DNA of 39,133 nucleotides from NCBI GenBank assembly GCA_030148605.1, contig JASBTD010000065.1:1-39133 (forward strand), read 5' to 3'. Positions 16,171 through 23,958 of this stretch are shown one piece after another. A program made the translations under genes and the position numbers. How positions within the stretch are numbered: the stretch's first letter is position 1; each line of letters begins with the position of its first letter. The notes beneath the pieces are model-generated. The model did no database searches, was not told where the DNA came from, and saw only the letters and a list, made by a program, of their open reading frames with translations. This DNA comes from Erythrobacter sp. (GTDB lineage Bacteria; Pseudomonadota; Alphaproteobacteria; Sphingomonadales; Sphingomonadaceae).

Positions 16171-16183
16171 TGCGAGCATCGGG

Positions 16184-16200
16184 CGGGGCTATCTGCCCCG
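16184..16200 (+). terminator. Possible weak terminator after suhB
   Basis: CGGGGC-tatct-GCCCCG is a 6-bp GC-only hairpin followed by only two T's. It lies between suhB and tRNA-Leu and may end part of the efp-suhB transcript, but the T-run is too short to be sure. Confidence 0.35.
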
Positions 16201-16213
16201 TTCCGCACGGGAT

Positions 16214-16298
16214 GCCCCTGTGGTGGAATTGGTAGACGCGCTCGACTCAAAATCGAGTTCCTAACGGAGTGCCCGTTCGAGTCGGGCCAGGGGCACCA
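16214..16298 (+). tRNA. tRNA-Leu (anticodon CAA)
   Basis: An 85-base class II tRNA with encoded CCA (16296-16298). The acceptor stem GCCCCTG pairs with CAGGGGC, and the discriminator base is A. The D arm contains GTGGAATTGGTAGAC. The anticodon stem CTCGA/TCGAG encloses CTCAAAA, giving anticodon CAA. A long variable arm (TTCCTAACGGAGT) and the T arm GCCCGTTCGAGTCGGGC follow. The serine/leucine-type long variable arm agrees with Leu. Confidence 0.97.
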
Positions 16299-16355
16299 CT
16301 ATTTTACGAAATCGCTTGTGTTTTCCCGTTGGCTTTGGGATTCACGCGTTTAGCG

Positions 16356-18158
16356 ATGCTGGGCCTTCCTTCATTTCATGCGCTTGCTGCCATGGCGGTC
16401 ACGATCGCGATGTTCGTTGCCTTTGCGCGCGGGCGCATGTCGATCGAGATCATTTCGCTGCTGACGATCGCTGTGATCGCGGTGGGGCTCTATTTCTTCC
16501 CGCTTGAAGGGACTAGCCCGACTGACGGGCTGGTGCTCGCTTTCGAAGGGTTCGGCCATTACGCGCTGATTACGATCTGCGCGCTTATGGTAATGGGGCG
16601 AGGCCTGGTCGTAACCGGTGCGCTTGAACCCGCTGCGCGGTTGCTTGAGCGGATTTTCAAAGCGAATTTGCAGCTTGGCCTGCTGTTTTCGCTGTTCATC
16701 GCGTTCACGCTGTCGATGGTGGTGAACAACACGCCGGTTCTGGTGCTGATGATCCCGATTTTCGTTGCCTTGGCTGAGCGCGGCGCACTTCCTGCATCGA
16801 AAACCCTTATTCCGCTCAATGCAGCGTCACTGCTGGGCGGCCTGGCGACTACCATCGGCACTTCGACCAATATCCTTGTGGTGTCCATCGCGGTCGATCT
16901 GGGCATGCGCGAGATGGGCGTGTTCGACTTCACGCCGATTGTGCTTGGGGCCTCGCTGATTGCCTTGCCCTATCTGTGGCTGGTTATGCCCAAACTCCTG
17001 GGTGATAACCGTGTCGAAGCCGCGCATGCGCCGCGCATGTTCCACACGCGGCTCCGCATCGGAGGGGACAGTGAACTGATCGGACAGGAAGTCGCCGCAA
17101 TCCTGCCGAAGCTGCCCGAAGGCATCCGCTTCCATGACAAGATGACGGGGCCGGTACAGCCTCAACAGCGGCTCCACATATCCGGTTCGCACCAGGCGCT
17201 TGAAGATGCTGTGCGCGTGCTCAAGGGCGAGCTTGCGCCAAGTTGGGTGCTTGATCGCATCCGCCGCCAGTCAGGCAACAAGGAGCAGGACATCCTGGTC
17301 GTCGAAATGACGGTAACGGCGGATTCTCGCCTGATAAACCGCACGCTGCCAACTTCCGGGATTGCCGATCTTCACGGCGTGGCTGTGCTGGGTATTCACC
17401 GGCCTGACCGGTTCCTGGGCGAGAAAGCGCACTATAGCGAAGTCGGTGACTTGCGGATCAGCGAAGGTGATGTGCTGCTTGTGATGGGGCTGCCGGAAGA
17501 CCTTCAGAACTTTGCCACCAGTGACAGCTTGCTGATGCTTGAAGGCGCTCGAGAGCTGCCGCGCAAGTCAAAGGCTTTGCTGGCCGCTGTGATCATGGGC
17601 GTTTCCATCTTCACCGCTTCTGTCGGGATTTTTCCCATCGCGATCTCCGCGCTGGCGGGTGCTATCCTGATGTTCCTCACGGGCTGCGTCAGATTTGAGC
17701 GGGTGGGGCGGGCCCTGTCCGCCCAGGTCATCGTATTGATTGCCGCGAGTATCGCCATCGGGCGCATCATTCTGGAAAGCGGTGCCGCAGCATGGTTGGG
17801 CCAGGCGCTCTCGCTGGGGTTGCAATTCTTGCCGCCAGCAGGGATTGTGGCGGCGATAATGCTGTTCGTGACTGTGCTGACCAATTTTGCGTCGAATGCG
17901 ACAGCGGCCACCGTTGGCACGCCAATCGCCTTCAGCATTGCAAACCAGCTTGGCATTCCGGCTGAGCCGCTGGTGCTGGCGGTCCTGTTCGGATGCAACC
18001 TGTGCTACGCAACACCCATCGCGTACCAGACCAATATGCTGATCATGGGTGAAGGCAGCTATGTGTTTAAGGACTATATCCGCACCGGTGTGCCGCTGGT
18101 GGTGATCATGGTCACAAGCCTGTCAGTGCTGCTGGCGATAACCTACGATATGTGGTGA
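16356..18158 (+). CDS. SLC13-family permease with central TrkA-C domain
   Basis: A 600-residue inner-membrane transporter of the divalent anion:Na+ symporter (SLC13/ArsB-like ion transporter) superfamily. About five to six membrane segments come first, with MVVNNTPVLVLMIPIF and GLATTIGTSTNILVVSIA as the repeat hairpin motif. A soluble middle (residues ~220-390; VVEMTVTADSRLINRTLP... RISEGDVLLVMG) looks like TrkA-C/RCK_C domains. A second membrane half has VTVLTNFASNATAATVGTPIAFSIA. Anions such as sulfate or dicarboxylates are typical substrates; which applies here is unknown. I placed the start at ATG 16356; the frame is open further upstream but runs into tRNA-Leu. ATG 16392 is an alternative. 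Confidence 0.9.
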   Translation: MLGLPSFHALAAMAVTIAMFVAFARGRMSIEIISLLTIAVIAVGLYFFPLEGTSPTDGLVLAFEGFGHYALITICALMVMGRGLVVTGALEPAARLLERIFKANLQLGLLFSLFIAFTLSMVVNNTPVLVLMIPIFVALAERGALPASKTLIPLNAASLLGGLATTIGTSTNILVVSIAVDLGMREMGVFDFTPIVLGASLIALPYLWLVMPKLLGDNRVEAAHAPRMFHTRLRIGGDSELIGQEVAAILPKLPEGIRFHDKMTGPVQPQQRLHISGSHQALEDAVRVLKGELAPSWVLDRIRRQSGNKEQDILVVEMTVTADSRLINRTLPTSGIADLHGVAVLGIHRPDRFLGEKAHYSEVGDLRISEGDVLLVMGLPEDLQNFATSDSLLMLEGARELPRKSKALLAAVIMGVSIFTASVGIFPIAISALAGAILMFLTGCVRFERVGRALSAQVIVLIAASIAIGRIILESGAAAWLGQALSLGLQFLPPAGIVAAIMLFVTVLTNFASNATAATVGTPIAFSIANQLGIPAEPLVLAVLFGCNLCYATPIAYQTNMLIMGEGSYVFKDYIRTGVPLVVIMVTSLSVLLAITYDMW

Positions 18159-18171
18159 CCAGACAAGGTTC

Positions 18172-18202
18172 GGCCGCCAAAGCGGGGGGCGCTTCGACGG
18201 CC
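18172..18202 (+). terminator. Probable terminator after the SLC13 permease gene
   Basis: Nested stem GGCCG-cca-AAGCG-ggggg-CGCTT-cga-CGGCC, followed by ggtttctcctcc. The stem is strong but the T-tract is broken, so this is a plausible rather than certain intrinsic terminator. Confidence 0.45.
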
Positions 18203-18256
18203 GGTTTCTCCTCCCCAGGAGAATTGGTGCGGGGGCAGGGTGATGCCCCGCAATTA

Positions 18257-18424
18257 TCAGCCGTAATTGCCGAGCCGGTGATGGAGTGCGTTGATCTTCG
18301 CTAGCTCATCGCGGTCTTCGGTAGCCTTGGCGTGGCTTTCCAGTGCACGCCGCAGCAGTTTGAAATCGGCGGTTGAGAGCAGCGCCCGTGCGCGGCCCGG
18401 TTCTTTGGTGGGGGTATCGCTCAT
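18257..18424 (-). CDS. 55-residue protein encoded directly behind isocitrate lyase
   Basis: A short reading frame (MSDTPTKEPGRARALLSTAD... INALHHRLGNYG) with a strong ribosome binding site, AAGGAGAG, 7 bases before its ATG. It starts 11 bases after the aceA stop on the same strand, so it is very probably translated from the aceA message. The protein is charged and helical in appearance (FKLLRRALESHAKATEDRDELAKIN), without a membrane segment. I do not recognise a family. A role linked to isocitrate lyase is only a guess from position. Confidence 0.7.
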   Translation of the reverse strand: MSDTPTKEPGRARALLSTADFKLLRRALESHAKATEDRDELAKINALHHRLGNYG

Positions 18425-18435
18425 CGTCACTCTCC

Positions 18436-20034
18436 TTACGCAGCTTCGAACTGGTTCATGGTGTTATCCTTGCCGCCTGCCTTGAGGGCTGCTTCGCCGG
18501 CAAAGTATTCCTTGTGATCATCGCCGATGTCGGAACCGGCCATGTTCTGGTGCTTCACGCAGGCGATGCCCTGGCGGATTTCTTCACGCTGGACGTTCTT
18601 GACGTAGCCCAGCATGCCTTCCTCACCGAAGTAACGCTTGGCCAGGTTGTCCGTGCTCAGCGCAGCCGTGTGGTAGGTCGGCAGCGTGATCAGGTGATGG
18701 AAGATGCCTGCTTCACGAGCAGCATCGGCCTGGAACGTCTGGATCCGGATATCGGCTTCAGCAGCCAGTTCCGTTTCGTCATATGCCGCATCCATCAAGC
18801 GGGCGCGATCATAATTCGACAGGTCCTTGCCTTCCTCTTCCCAGTCATCGAACACCTGCTGGCGGAAGTTGAGCGTCCAGTTGAAGCTGGGCGAGTTGTT
18901 ATAGACCAGCTTCGCATTGGGAATGACTTCGCGGATCCGGTTCACCATTCCGCCGATCTGGCCGATGTGCGGCTTTTCCGTTTCGATCCAGAGCAGGTCT
19001 GCCCCGTTCTGCAGCGAGGTGATGCAGTCAAGCACGCAGCGGTCTTCGCCCGTTCCGGCGCGGAACTGGTAAAGGTTTGACGGCAGGCGCTTGGGGCGAA
19101 GCAGCTTGCCTTCGCGGCTCAGGAACACATCGCCGTTCTTGATGTCAGTCGGTGCGATCTCTTCGCAGTCGAGGAAGCTGTTGTACTGGTCGCCCAGATC
19201 GCCTTCTTCCTTGGTATAGGCAATTGACTTGGTCAGGCCTGCACCTAGCGAGTCAGTGCGCGCGACGATGATGCCGTCCTCAACGCCAAGCTCGAGGAAC
19301 GCATGGCGGATCGCGCGGATCTTCTGCAGGAATTCCTCATGCGGAACAGTAACCTTGCCATCCTGATGGCCGCACTGCTTCTCGTCAGAAACCTGGTTTT
19401 CGATCTGCAGTGCGCATGCACCTGCTTCAATCATCTTCTTGGCTAGCAGGTAGGTTGCTTCGGCGTTGCCAAAGCCCGCATCAATGTCAGCGATGATCGG
19501 AACGACATGCGTTTCATATTCATCGATCTGATGCAGCAAGCGGTGCGTGGTGACAGCATCGCCAGCTTCCTTGGCTGCATCGAGTTCGCGGAACAAACCG
19601 CCCAGCTCGCGCGCGTCAGCCTGCTTCAGGAAAGTGTAAAGCTCCTCGATGAGCGCCGGAACGCTGGTTTTCTCGTGCATCGATTGATCGGGCAGCGGGC
19701 CAAACTCGCTGCGCAGTGCGGCAACCATCCAGCCTGAAAGGTAGAGGTAGCGCCGCTTGGTGCTTTTGAAATGCTTCTTGATGCTGATCATCTTTTGCTG
19801 CGCGATAAAACCGTGCCAGCAGCCCAGCGATTGCGTGTAGTTCGCCGGGTCGGCATCATAGGCCGCCATGTCTTCACGCATGATCTTTGCGGTATAACGC
19901 GCGATGTCCAGACCGGTCGGGAAGCGGTTCTGGATCCGCATGCGAGCGGCGCTTTCAGCGTCGATAGCGTTCCAGGACGGGCCATTGGCTTCGATTGTGC
20001 TGCGCAATTCTGCGATGGTAGATGCGTAAGTCAT
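18436..20034 (-). CDS. aceA: Isocitrate lyase
   Basis: Splits isocitrate to glyoxylate and succinate, the first step of the glyoxylate shunt. It is 532 residues, which fits the longer isocitrate lyase subgroup found in Pseudomonas aeruginosa rather than the ~430-residue E. coli type. The catalytic loop reads EKQCGHQDGKV with Cys221 (KQCGHQ in place of the more usual KKCGH, as expected for this subgroup). IADIDAGFGNAEATYLLAKKMIEAGACALQIENQ is the conserved Mg-binding core. The upstream spacer is shared with a divergent RamB/ScfR-like regulator. A small gene follows 11 bases downstream. No malate synthase gene is in the window. Confidence 0.96.
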   Translation of the reverse strand: MTYASTIAELRSTIEANGPSWNAIDAESAARMRIQNRFPTGLDIARYTAKIMREDMAAYDADPANYTQSLGCWHGFIAQQKMISIKKHFKSTKRRYLYLSGWMVAALRSEFGPLPDQSMHEKTSVPALIEELYTFLKQADARELGGLFRELDAAKEAGDAVTTHRLLHQIDEYETHVVPIIADIDAGFGNAEATYLLAKKMIEAGACALQIENQVSDEKQCGHQDGKVTVPHEEFLQKIRAIRHAFLELGVEDGIIVARTDSLGAGLTKSIAYTKEEGDLGDQYNSFLDCEEIAPTDIKNGDVFLSREGKLLRPKRLPSNLYQFRAGTGEDRCVLDCITSLQNGADLLWIETEKPHIGQIGGMVNRIREVIPNAKLVYNNSPSFNWTLNFRQQVFDDWEEEGKDLSNYDRARLMDAAYDETELAAEADIRIQTFQADAAREAGIFHHLITLPTYHTAALSTDNLAKRYFGEEGMLGYVKNVQREEIRQGIACVKHQNMAGSDIGDDHKEYFAGEAALKAGGKDNTMNQFEAA

Positions 20035-20193
20035 TCGATTTCTCCTGCTGAGGCGGATCCTGTGGCTGGAGCCCGAAGGTCCGGGGAGGTGCCTCTTGAG
20101 CGCCTAAATGCGCTTTTGAACGGGATTCGGACAGGAAAAATTACAAAAATTCGTGTCTCAATGAGCCAATTTGAGGCTTTCCTTTTGTCATAA

Positions 20194-20209
20194 TGTAAAT
20201 ATATTTACA
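20194..20209. promoter_or_regulatory. 16-bp palindrome at the regulator/aceA divergent promoter
   Basis: TGTAAATATATTTACA is a perfect palindrome ending 3 bases before the regulator's ATG (20213). Its position and symmetry suggest the operator of this regulator, for autorepression and possibly aceA control. A related shorter palindrome, GTAAA-A-TTTAC, occurs upstream of prsK (21680-21690). Confidence 0.55.
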
Positions 20210-20212
20210 GGA

Positions 20213-21598
20213 ATGAACGAAAACACTCTTCTGGCCGGGCCGGCCTTGCGCCGCCTGCGCAAGCGCGAAGGCATGACTCAGGCAGCAATGGCTGCTGCCT
20301 TGGGTATTAGTCCCAGTTACCTCAATCTGATTGAGCGAAACCAACGTCCTTTGTCAGCCAGAGTCTTGGTTCAGGTCATTGACCGGTTTGACTTCGATCC
20401 GCGCAGCCTGCGCGAAGACGAAAGCATCGGCGGGATCGATGGGCTTGCCCGAAGATTGGCTGATGAGCGCTTTGCTGATCTGAATATAGACCGGGAAGAG
20501 GTCAGCGAATGGCTCAATTCGGCGCCTCAGGCTGCCGCCGCATTCGCGCGGCTGTACGACCGTTCCGGCCAGGACAGCGGAGGTGTCAATGACAGCCTGA
20601 TGGCATCGCGTCGCGAGATCGAGCGCTGGCGCAACCATTTTGCAGATCTGGACAGCGCGGCGGAGCAACTTGCCGATGAACTGCGTCTATCGAACAGCGA
20701 TCTCGGCGCAGCGCTTACCGAGAGGCTGCGAGAGCGGCATCAACTGAGCGTTCGCGTGTTGCCGTTGGATGTGATGCCCGACGCACTGCGGCGACTAGAC
20801 TTGCACGCACGGCAGTTGCAGCTTTCCGAAATGCTGGACCGATCTTCTCGCAATTTCCAGATTGCGGCGCAATTGGTCACCCTTGAACAGCGCGAGGCTA
20901 TCTCCAACCTCGTTGCCGGTGCGCAGTTTGATGACATCGCAGCACGGCAATTATTCGAGCGCCATGTGACGGCATATTTCGCGGCGGCGCTGCTGATGCC
21001 TTACGGTCGTTTTTTGCGGGCATGCGAGCAGACCGGATATGACTTTACGGTACTGCAGCGACGCTTCGGCGTCAGTTTCGAGCAATTGGCACATCGTTTG
21101 ACCACACTTCAGCGGGTCGGCCAGCGCGGCTTGCCATTCTTCATGGCGCGACTTGATCGGTCTGGACAGTTCTCAAAGCGGTTCTCGGGCGCAAGCGGTG
21201 CAACCTTGCTGGAGAGCGATGCGACATGCCCCTTGTGGGTCGCGCATACGGCTTTCGAACGGCGCGGCGAATTGTGCGTGCAACCGGTTGTGGTGGAAGG
21301 GGCAGATTCGGGGCCGGCACACTGGATCACGCTTGCCCGAACAGTCGATGCGATCGGTGCCAGCGACAGCGCGCGATTTGTCATTGTTTTGGGGGTTGAG
21401 GCGCGCTTCGGATCACAGCTGACAGCGGCGAAGGGCTATTCGTTGGAGCGTGAGGACGCAGAGCCGATCGGCCTTGGCTGCGCGCGTTGCTATCGTGAAG
21501 GATGCAGGCAGCGATCTTTGCCGCCAAGCGGCGCACCATTGCAGGTGGACAGGCTGGCGCGTGGCGTGACACCGTTTGAATTCAATCCGATACGCTAG
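20213..21598 (+). CDS. RamB/ScfR-like transcriptional regulator (XRE HTH + DUF2083)
   Basis: A 461-residue regulator of the short-chain fatty-acyl-responsive family (RamB, ScfR). The N-terminal XRE helix-turn-helix (ALRRLRKREGMTQAAMAAALGISPSYLNLIERNQRPLS) is followed by an IrrE-type central region (LFERHVTAYFAAALLMPYGRFLRACEQTGYDFTVLQRRFGVSFEQLAHRLTTLQ) and a C-terminal DUF2083 part with a cysteine cluster (GLGCARCYREGCRQRS). The family usually controls acetate or propionate metabolism genes such as aceA, which fits the divergent aceA next door. The ATG at 20213 lies right after a perfect 16-bp palindrome. Its effector, probably an acyl-CoA, is inferred from the family. Confidence 0.9.
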   Translation: MNENTLLAGPALRRLRKREGMTQAAMAAALGISPSYLNLIERNQRPLSARVLVQVIDRFDFDPRSLREDESIGGIDGLARRLADERFADLNIDREEVSEWLNSAPQAAAAFARLYDRSGQDSGGVNDSLMASRREIERWRNHFADLDSAAEQLADELRLSNSDLGAALTERLRERHQLSVRVLPLDVMPDALRRLDLHARQLQLSEMLDRSSRNFQIAAQLVTLEQREAISNLVAGAQFDDIAARQLFERHVTAYFAAALLMPYGRFLRACEQTGYDFTVLQRRFGVSFEQLAHRLTTLQRVGQRGLPFFMARLDRSGQFSKRFSGASGATLLESDATCPLWVAHTAFERRGELCVQPVVVEGADSGPAHWITLARTVDAIGASDSARFVIVLGVEARFGSQLTAAKGYSLEREDAEPIGLGCARCYREGCRQRSLPPSGAPLQVDRLARGVTPFEFNPIR

Positions 21599-21624
21599 CG
21601 AGCGCTGCTGGACTGAAGCGAGTT

Positions 21625-21649
21625 TAACCGGCCTGTAACCTTCGTAACC
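21625..21649. promoter_or_regulatory. Three phased TAACC direct repeats upstream of prsK
   Basis: TAACC occurs at 21625, 21636 and 21645, that is 11 and 9 bases apart, roughly one helical turn. This could be a multi-site activator binding region in the 239-base spacer before prsK. The remainder of that spacer shows only a short palindrome (GTAAA-A-TTTAC) and no clear promoter. Confidence 0.3.
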
Positions 21650-21837
21650 CGCTAAAAACCTGCACTTCGCGCCTGACTGTAAAATTTACCGACATTTCAC
21701 TTCTGGCGCGTAAATCCGTTTCGACAGACAGATCGAGGCGCGTGCGACGTGAATTGCAAACTGGCACAATTTGTCACTTCCAGCGGCCTGGTCGCGCGGT
21801 CTGAAGGCGTGCCTGTCTTACTCTCAGGTGCTCCCTG

Positions 21838-23958
21838 ATGGCGCTCGCTACGAACCCTATCCTTGCGACCATTTCCCAATTCGGCACCTTGGCGGGAGCG
21901 GTAGCCTGCGTCGCGGCGGCCTTCTGGGTGTTTCGCAAAGGCGATCCCCATCGGCTTGATCGCGGAGCGGCGATAGTTGCAATGCTTATGACCGGGCTTT
22001 GGGCGGTTTTGGCAGCTGCTCTCACGCCGGTATCGATCGCGGCAGAATTGGCGGAATCGGCGCGGAATCTCGCGCTGATCTATCTCCTGCTTCGCTTGTT
22101 TGCGAATGATGGGCGCGACGAGAGCCTGAAGCCGATCCGCCCGCTCGCAATCACGCTTTTCCTCGTCGAGCTGTTCCAGCCTTTGCTGTTGCTCATCGCC
22201 AGCCGTGTTTCAGAAACAAGCGATCTGGCTGTTCTGACGACACAGATATCAGCGATCCTGCATCTGCTGGTCACGATTGGCGCGCTGGTATTGCTGCACA
22301 ATCTTTATGGTGGTGCAGCTGCGATTTCACGCCAGCTGCTCAGGTGGAGCGCGATCGCGCTAGCCGGCATCTGGCTATATGATCTCAACCTGCACACTGT
22401 GGCCTATCTCAGCGCTCAGCCGCCGGACTTGCTGCTGGCATTGCGCGGACCGGTAACTGGCCTTTTGATGGTGGTGCTTGCGATGGGAAGTCGCGCCGCC
22501 AGCGCAGGGTTGCAGTTCAGCCCGTCACGCGCAGTCGCATTCCGCAGCCTCTCGCTCTTCCTGATTGGTGCCTATCTGGTGGCGATGGTGATCATTACTC
22601 AGTCGCTCGCCTTGCTGGGTGGTGATCTGGCTCGCGTGACGCAGGTTGGCTTTATCGTTGCGGCAAGTGTCGCCGCGATCATCTGGATCCCCTCTGCGAG
22701 TGCAAGGGCCTGGCTGCGCGTGATGCTGGCAAAGCACCTGTTTCGCCACCGCTACGATTATCGTGCCGAATGGATGCGCTTTACCGCCACCATCGGGCGC
22801 GCAGGGCCGGAACAAGGTAGCCTGCAGGAACGCGCAGTCAAAGCGATGGCTGACATGACTGACAGCCCGGCCGGCCTGCTGCTTGCTCCCAATGAAGAGG
22901 CCGAACTTGAACTGGTTGCCCGCTGGGGTTGGCCAGACCTTGAGGTGCCTTCGCCAGCCGCAGACTATCATCTTGCCGGCGAGCTTGAGCGTAGCGAATT
23001 CATTTACGATCTGGACAGCTTGCGTGCGGGCAAGGCCAATGAAAATGCCAGCCGGGCATTGCCGGATTGGCTGAAAGCCTCGCCTGATGCCTGGGCTGTC
23101 ATTCCTCTTATCCATTTCGAGCGCTTGGTCGGCGTCGTGGTGCTTGCACGGCCACCCGTTGCCCGTCCGCTTGATTGGGAAGATTTCGATTTGCTGCGCG
23201 CCGCGGGGCAGCAACTTGCGAGCTATCTGGCTGAGCAATCTGGCCAGCAAGCATTGATGGAAGCCGCACGCTTCGACGAGTTCAACCGGCGGATTGCCTT
23301 CGTCATGCATGATATCAAGAACCTCGCCAGCCAGCTGACCTTGCTTGCCCGCAATGCCGAGAAACACGCGGAGAACCCCGATTTCCGCGCAGACATGTTG
23401 ATCACATTGCGCAACAGCGCGGACAAGCTGCACACGCTGTTGGCGCGGCTTGGCCGCTATGGTTCAGGCAAGGTCGAGCAAACCGGTGAGATCGAGCTTG
23501 GTGCCATCGCGAAGGCGATGGTGCACCGCTTTGCACCGCTGCATCCGGTCAAGCTGACGCGCAATGAAAGCTGCATGGTTCGCGGCAACACAGAAGCAAT
23601 CGAGCAGGCGCTGCAACATCTGATCCAGAATGCGATCGATGCCAGCGCCAATGATGCGCCGATCTACCTGGATGTATTCAGCGACGGTTTGAATGGCCGC
23701 ATCGAAGTGATCGACAGCGGATCGGGCATGGCACCTGAGTTTATCCGCAACGGCCTGTTCAAGCCGTTCGTCTCTTCGAAAGAGGGTGGTTTTGGCATCG
23801 GCGCGTTCGAAGCACGCGAATTGGTGCGCGCGATGGGCGGCAGGCTCAATGTCGAGAGCAGAGAGGGATTGGGCACGCGTTTCATTATCAGCCTGCCTTT
23901 GGCTGCGGCTGCTGAAATGCTGGCACGAGACAATGTGATTGAAAGCGAGGTGGCGTGA
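21838..23958 (+). CDS. prsK: PrsK, PEP-CTERM-system-type histidine kinase
   Basis: A membrane sensor kinase of 706 residues. About 8-9 hydrophobic segments (residues ~1-290) are followed by a GAF-like domain (RAVKAMADMTDSPAGLLL... VIPLIHFERLVGVVVLA, ~330-470). Then come an H-box FVMHDIKNLASQL with His491 and an ATPase domain with ALQHLIQNAIDAS (N-box), DSGSGMAP, and GFGIGAFEARELVRAMGG. This architecture and the HDIKN box are typical of PrsK, the kinase of exosortase/PEP-CTERM gene clusters. It overlaps prsR by one base (TGATG). No exosortase or PEP-CTERM substrate gene is present here, so the pair is away from its usual cluster within this window. Confidence 0.88.
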   Translation: MALATNPILATISQFGTLAGAVACVAAAFWVFRKGDPHRLDRGAAIVAMLMTGLWAVLAAALTPVSIAAELAESARNLALIYLLLRLFANDGRDESLKPIRPLAITLFLVELFQPLLLLIASRVSETSDLAVLTTQISAILHLLVTIGALVLLHNLYGGAAAISRQLLRWSAIALAGIWLYDLNLHTVAYLSAQPPDLLLALRGPVTGLLMVVLAMGSRAASAGLQFSPSRAVAFRSLSLFLIGAYLVAMVIITQSLALLGGDLARVTQVGFIVAASVAAIIWIPSASARAWLRVMLAKHLFRHRYDYRAEWMRFTATIGRAGPEQGSLQERAVKAMADMTDSPAGLLLAPNEEAELELVARWGWPDLEVPSPAADYHLAGELERSEFIYDLDSLRAGKANENASRALPDWLKASPDAWAVIPLIHFERLVGVVVLARPPVARPLDWEDFDLLRAAGQQLASYLAEQSGQQALMEAARFDEFNRRIAFVMHDIKNLASQLTLLARNAEKHAENPDFRADMLITLRNSADKLHTLLARLGRYGSGKVEQTGEIELGAIAKAMVHRFAPLHPVKLTRNESCMVRGNTEAIEQALQHLIQNAIDASANDAPIYLDVFSDGLNGRIEVIDSGSGMAPEFIRNGLFKPFVSSKEGGFGIGAFEARELVRAMGGRLNVESREGLGTRFIISLPLAAAAEMLARDNVIESEVA

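Noticed and set aside
16269..16355. Upstream extension of the SLC13 permease gene
   Set aside because: It would begin inside tRNA-Leu; membrane-protein sequence begins only near ATG 16356.
18229..18251. Terminator for aceA on the minus strand (GCGGGG ... CCCCGC)
   Set aside because: Only a 6-bp stem with an 11-base loop and no T-run follows; too weak to call.
21755..21775. Sigma54-like promoter (TGGCAC...) upstream of prsK
   Set aside because: TGGCAC is followed by TTTGTCA; the -12 GC is displaced by about two bases and the TTGC element is missing, so spacing is wrong for sigma54.
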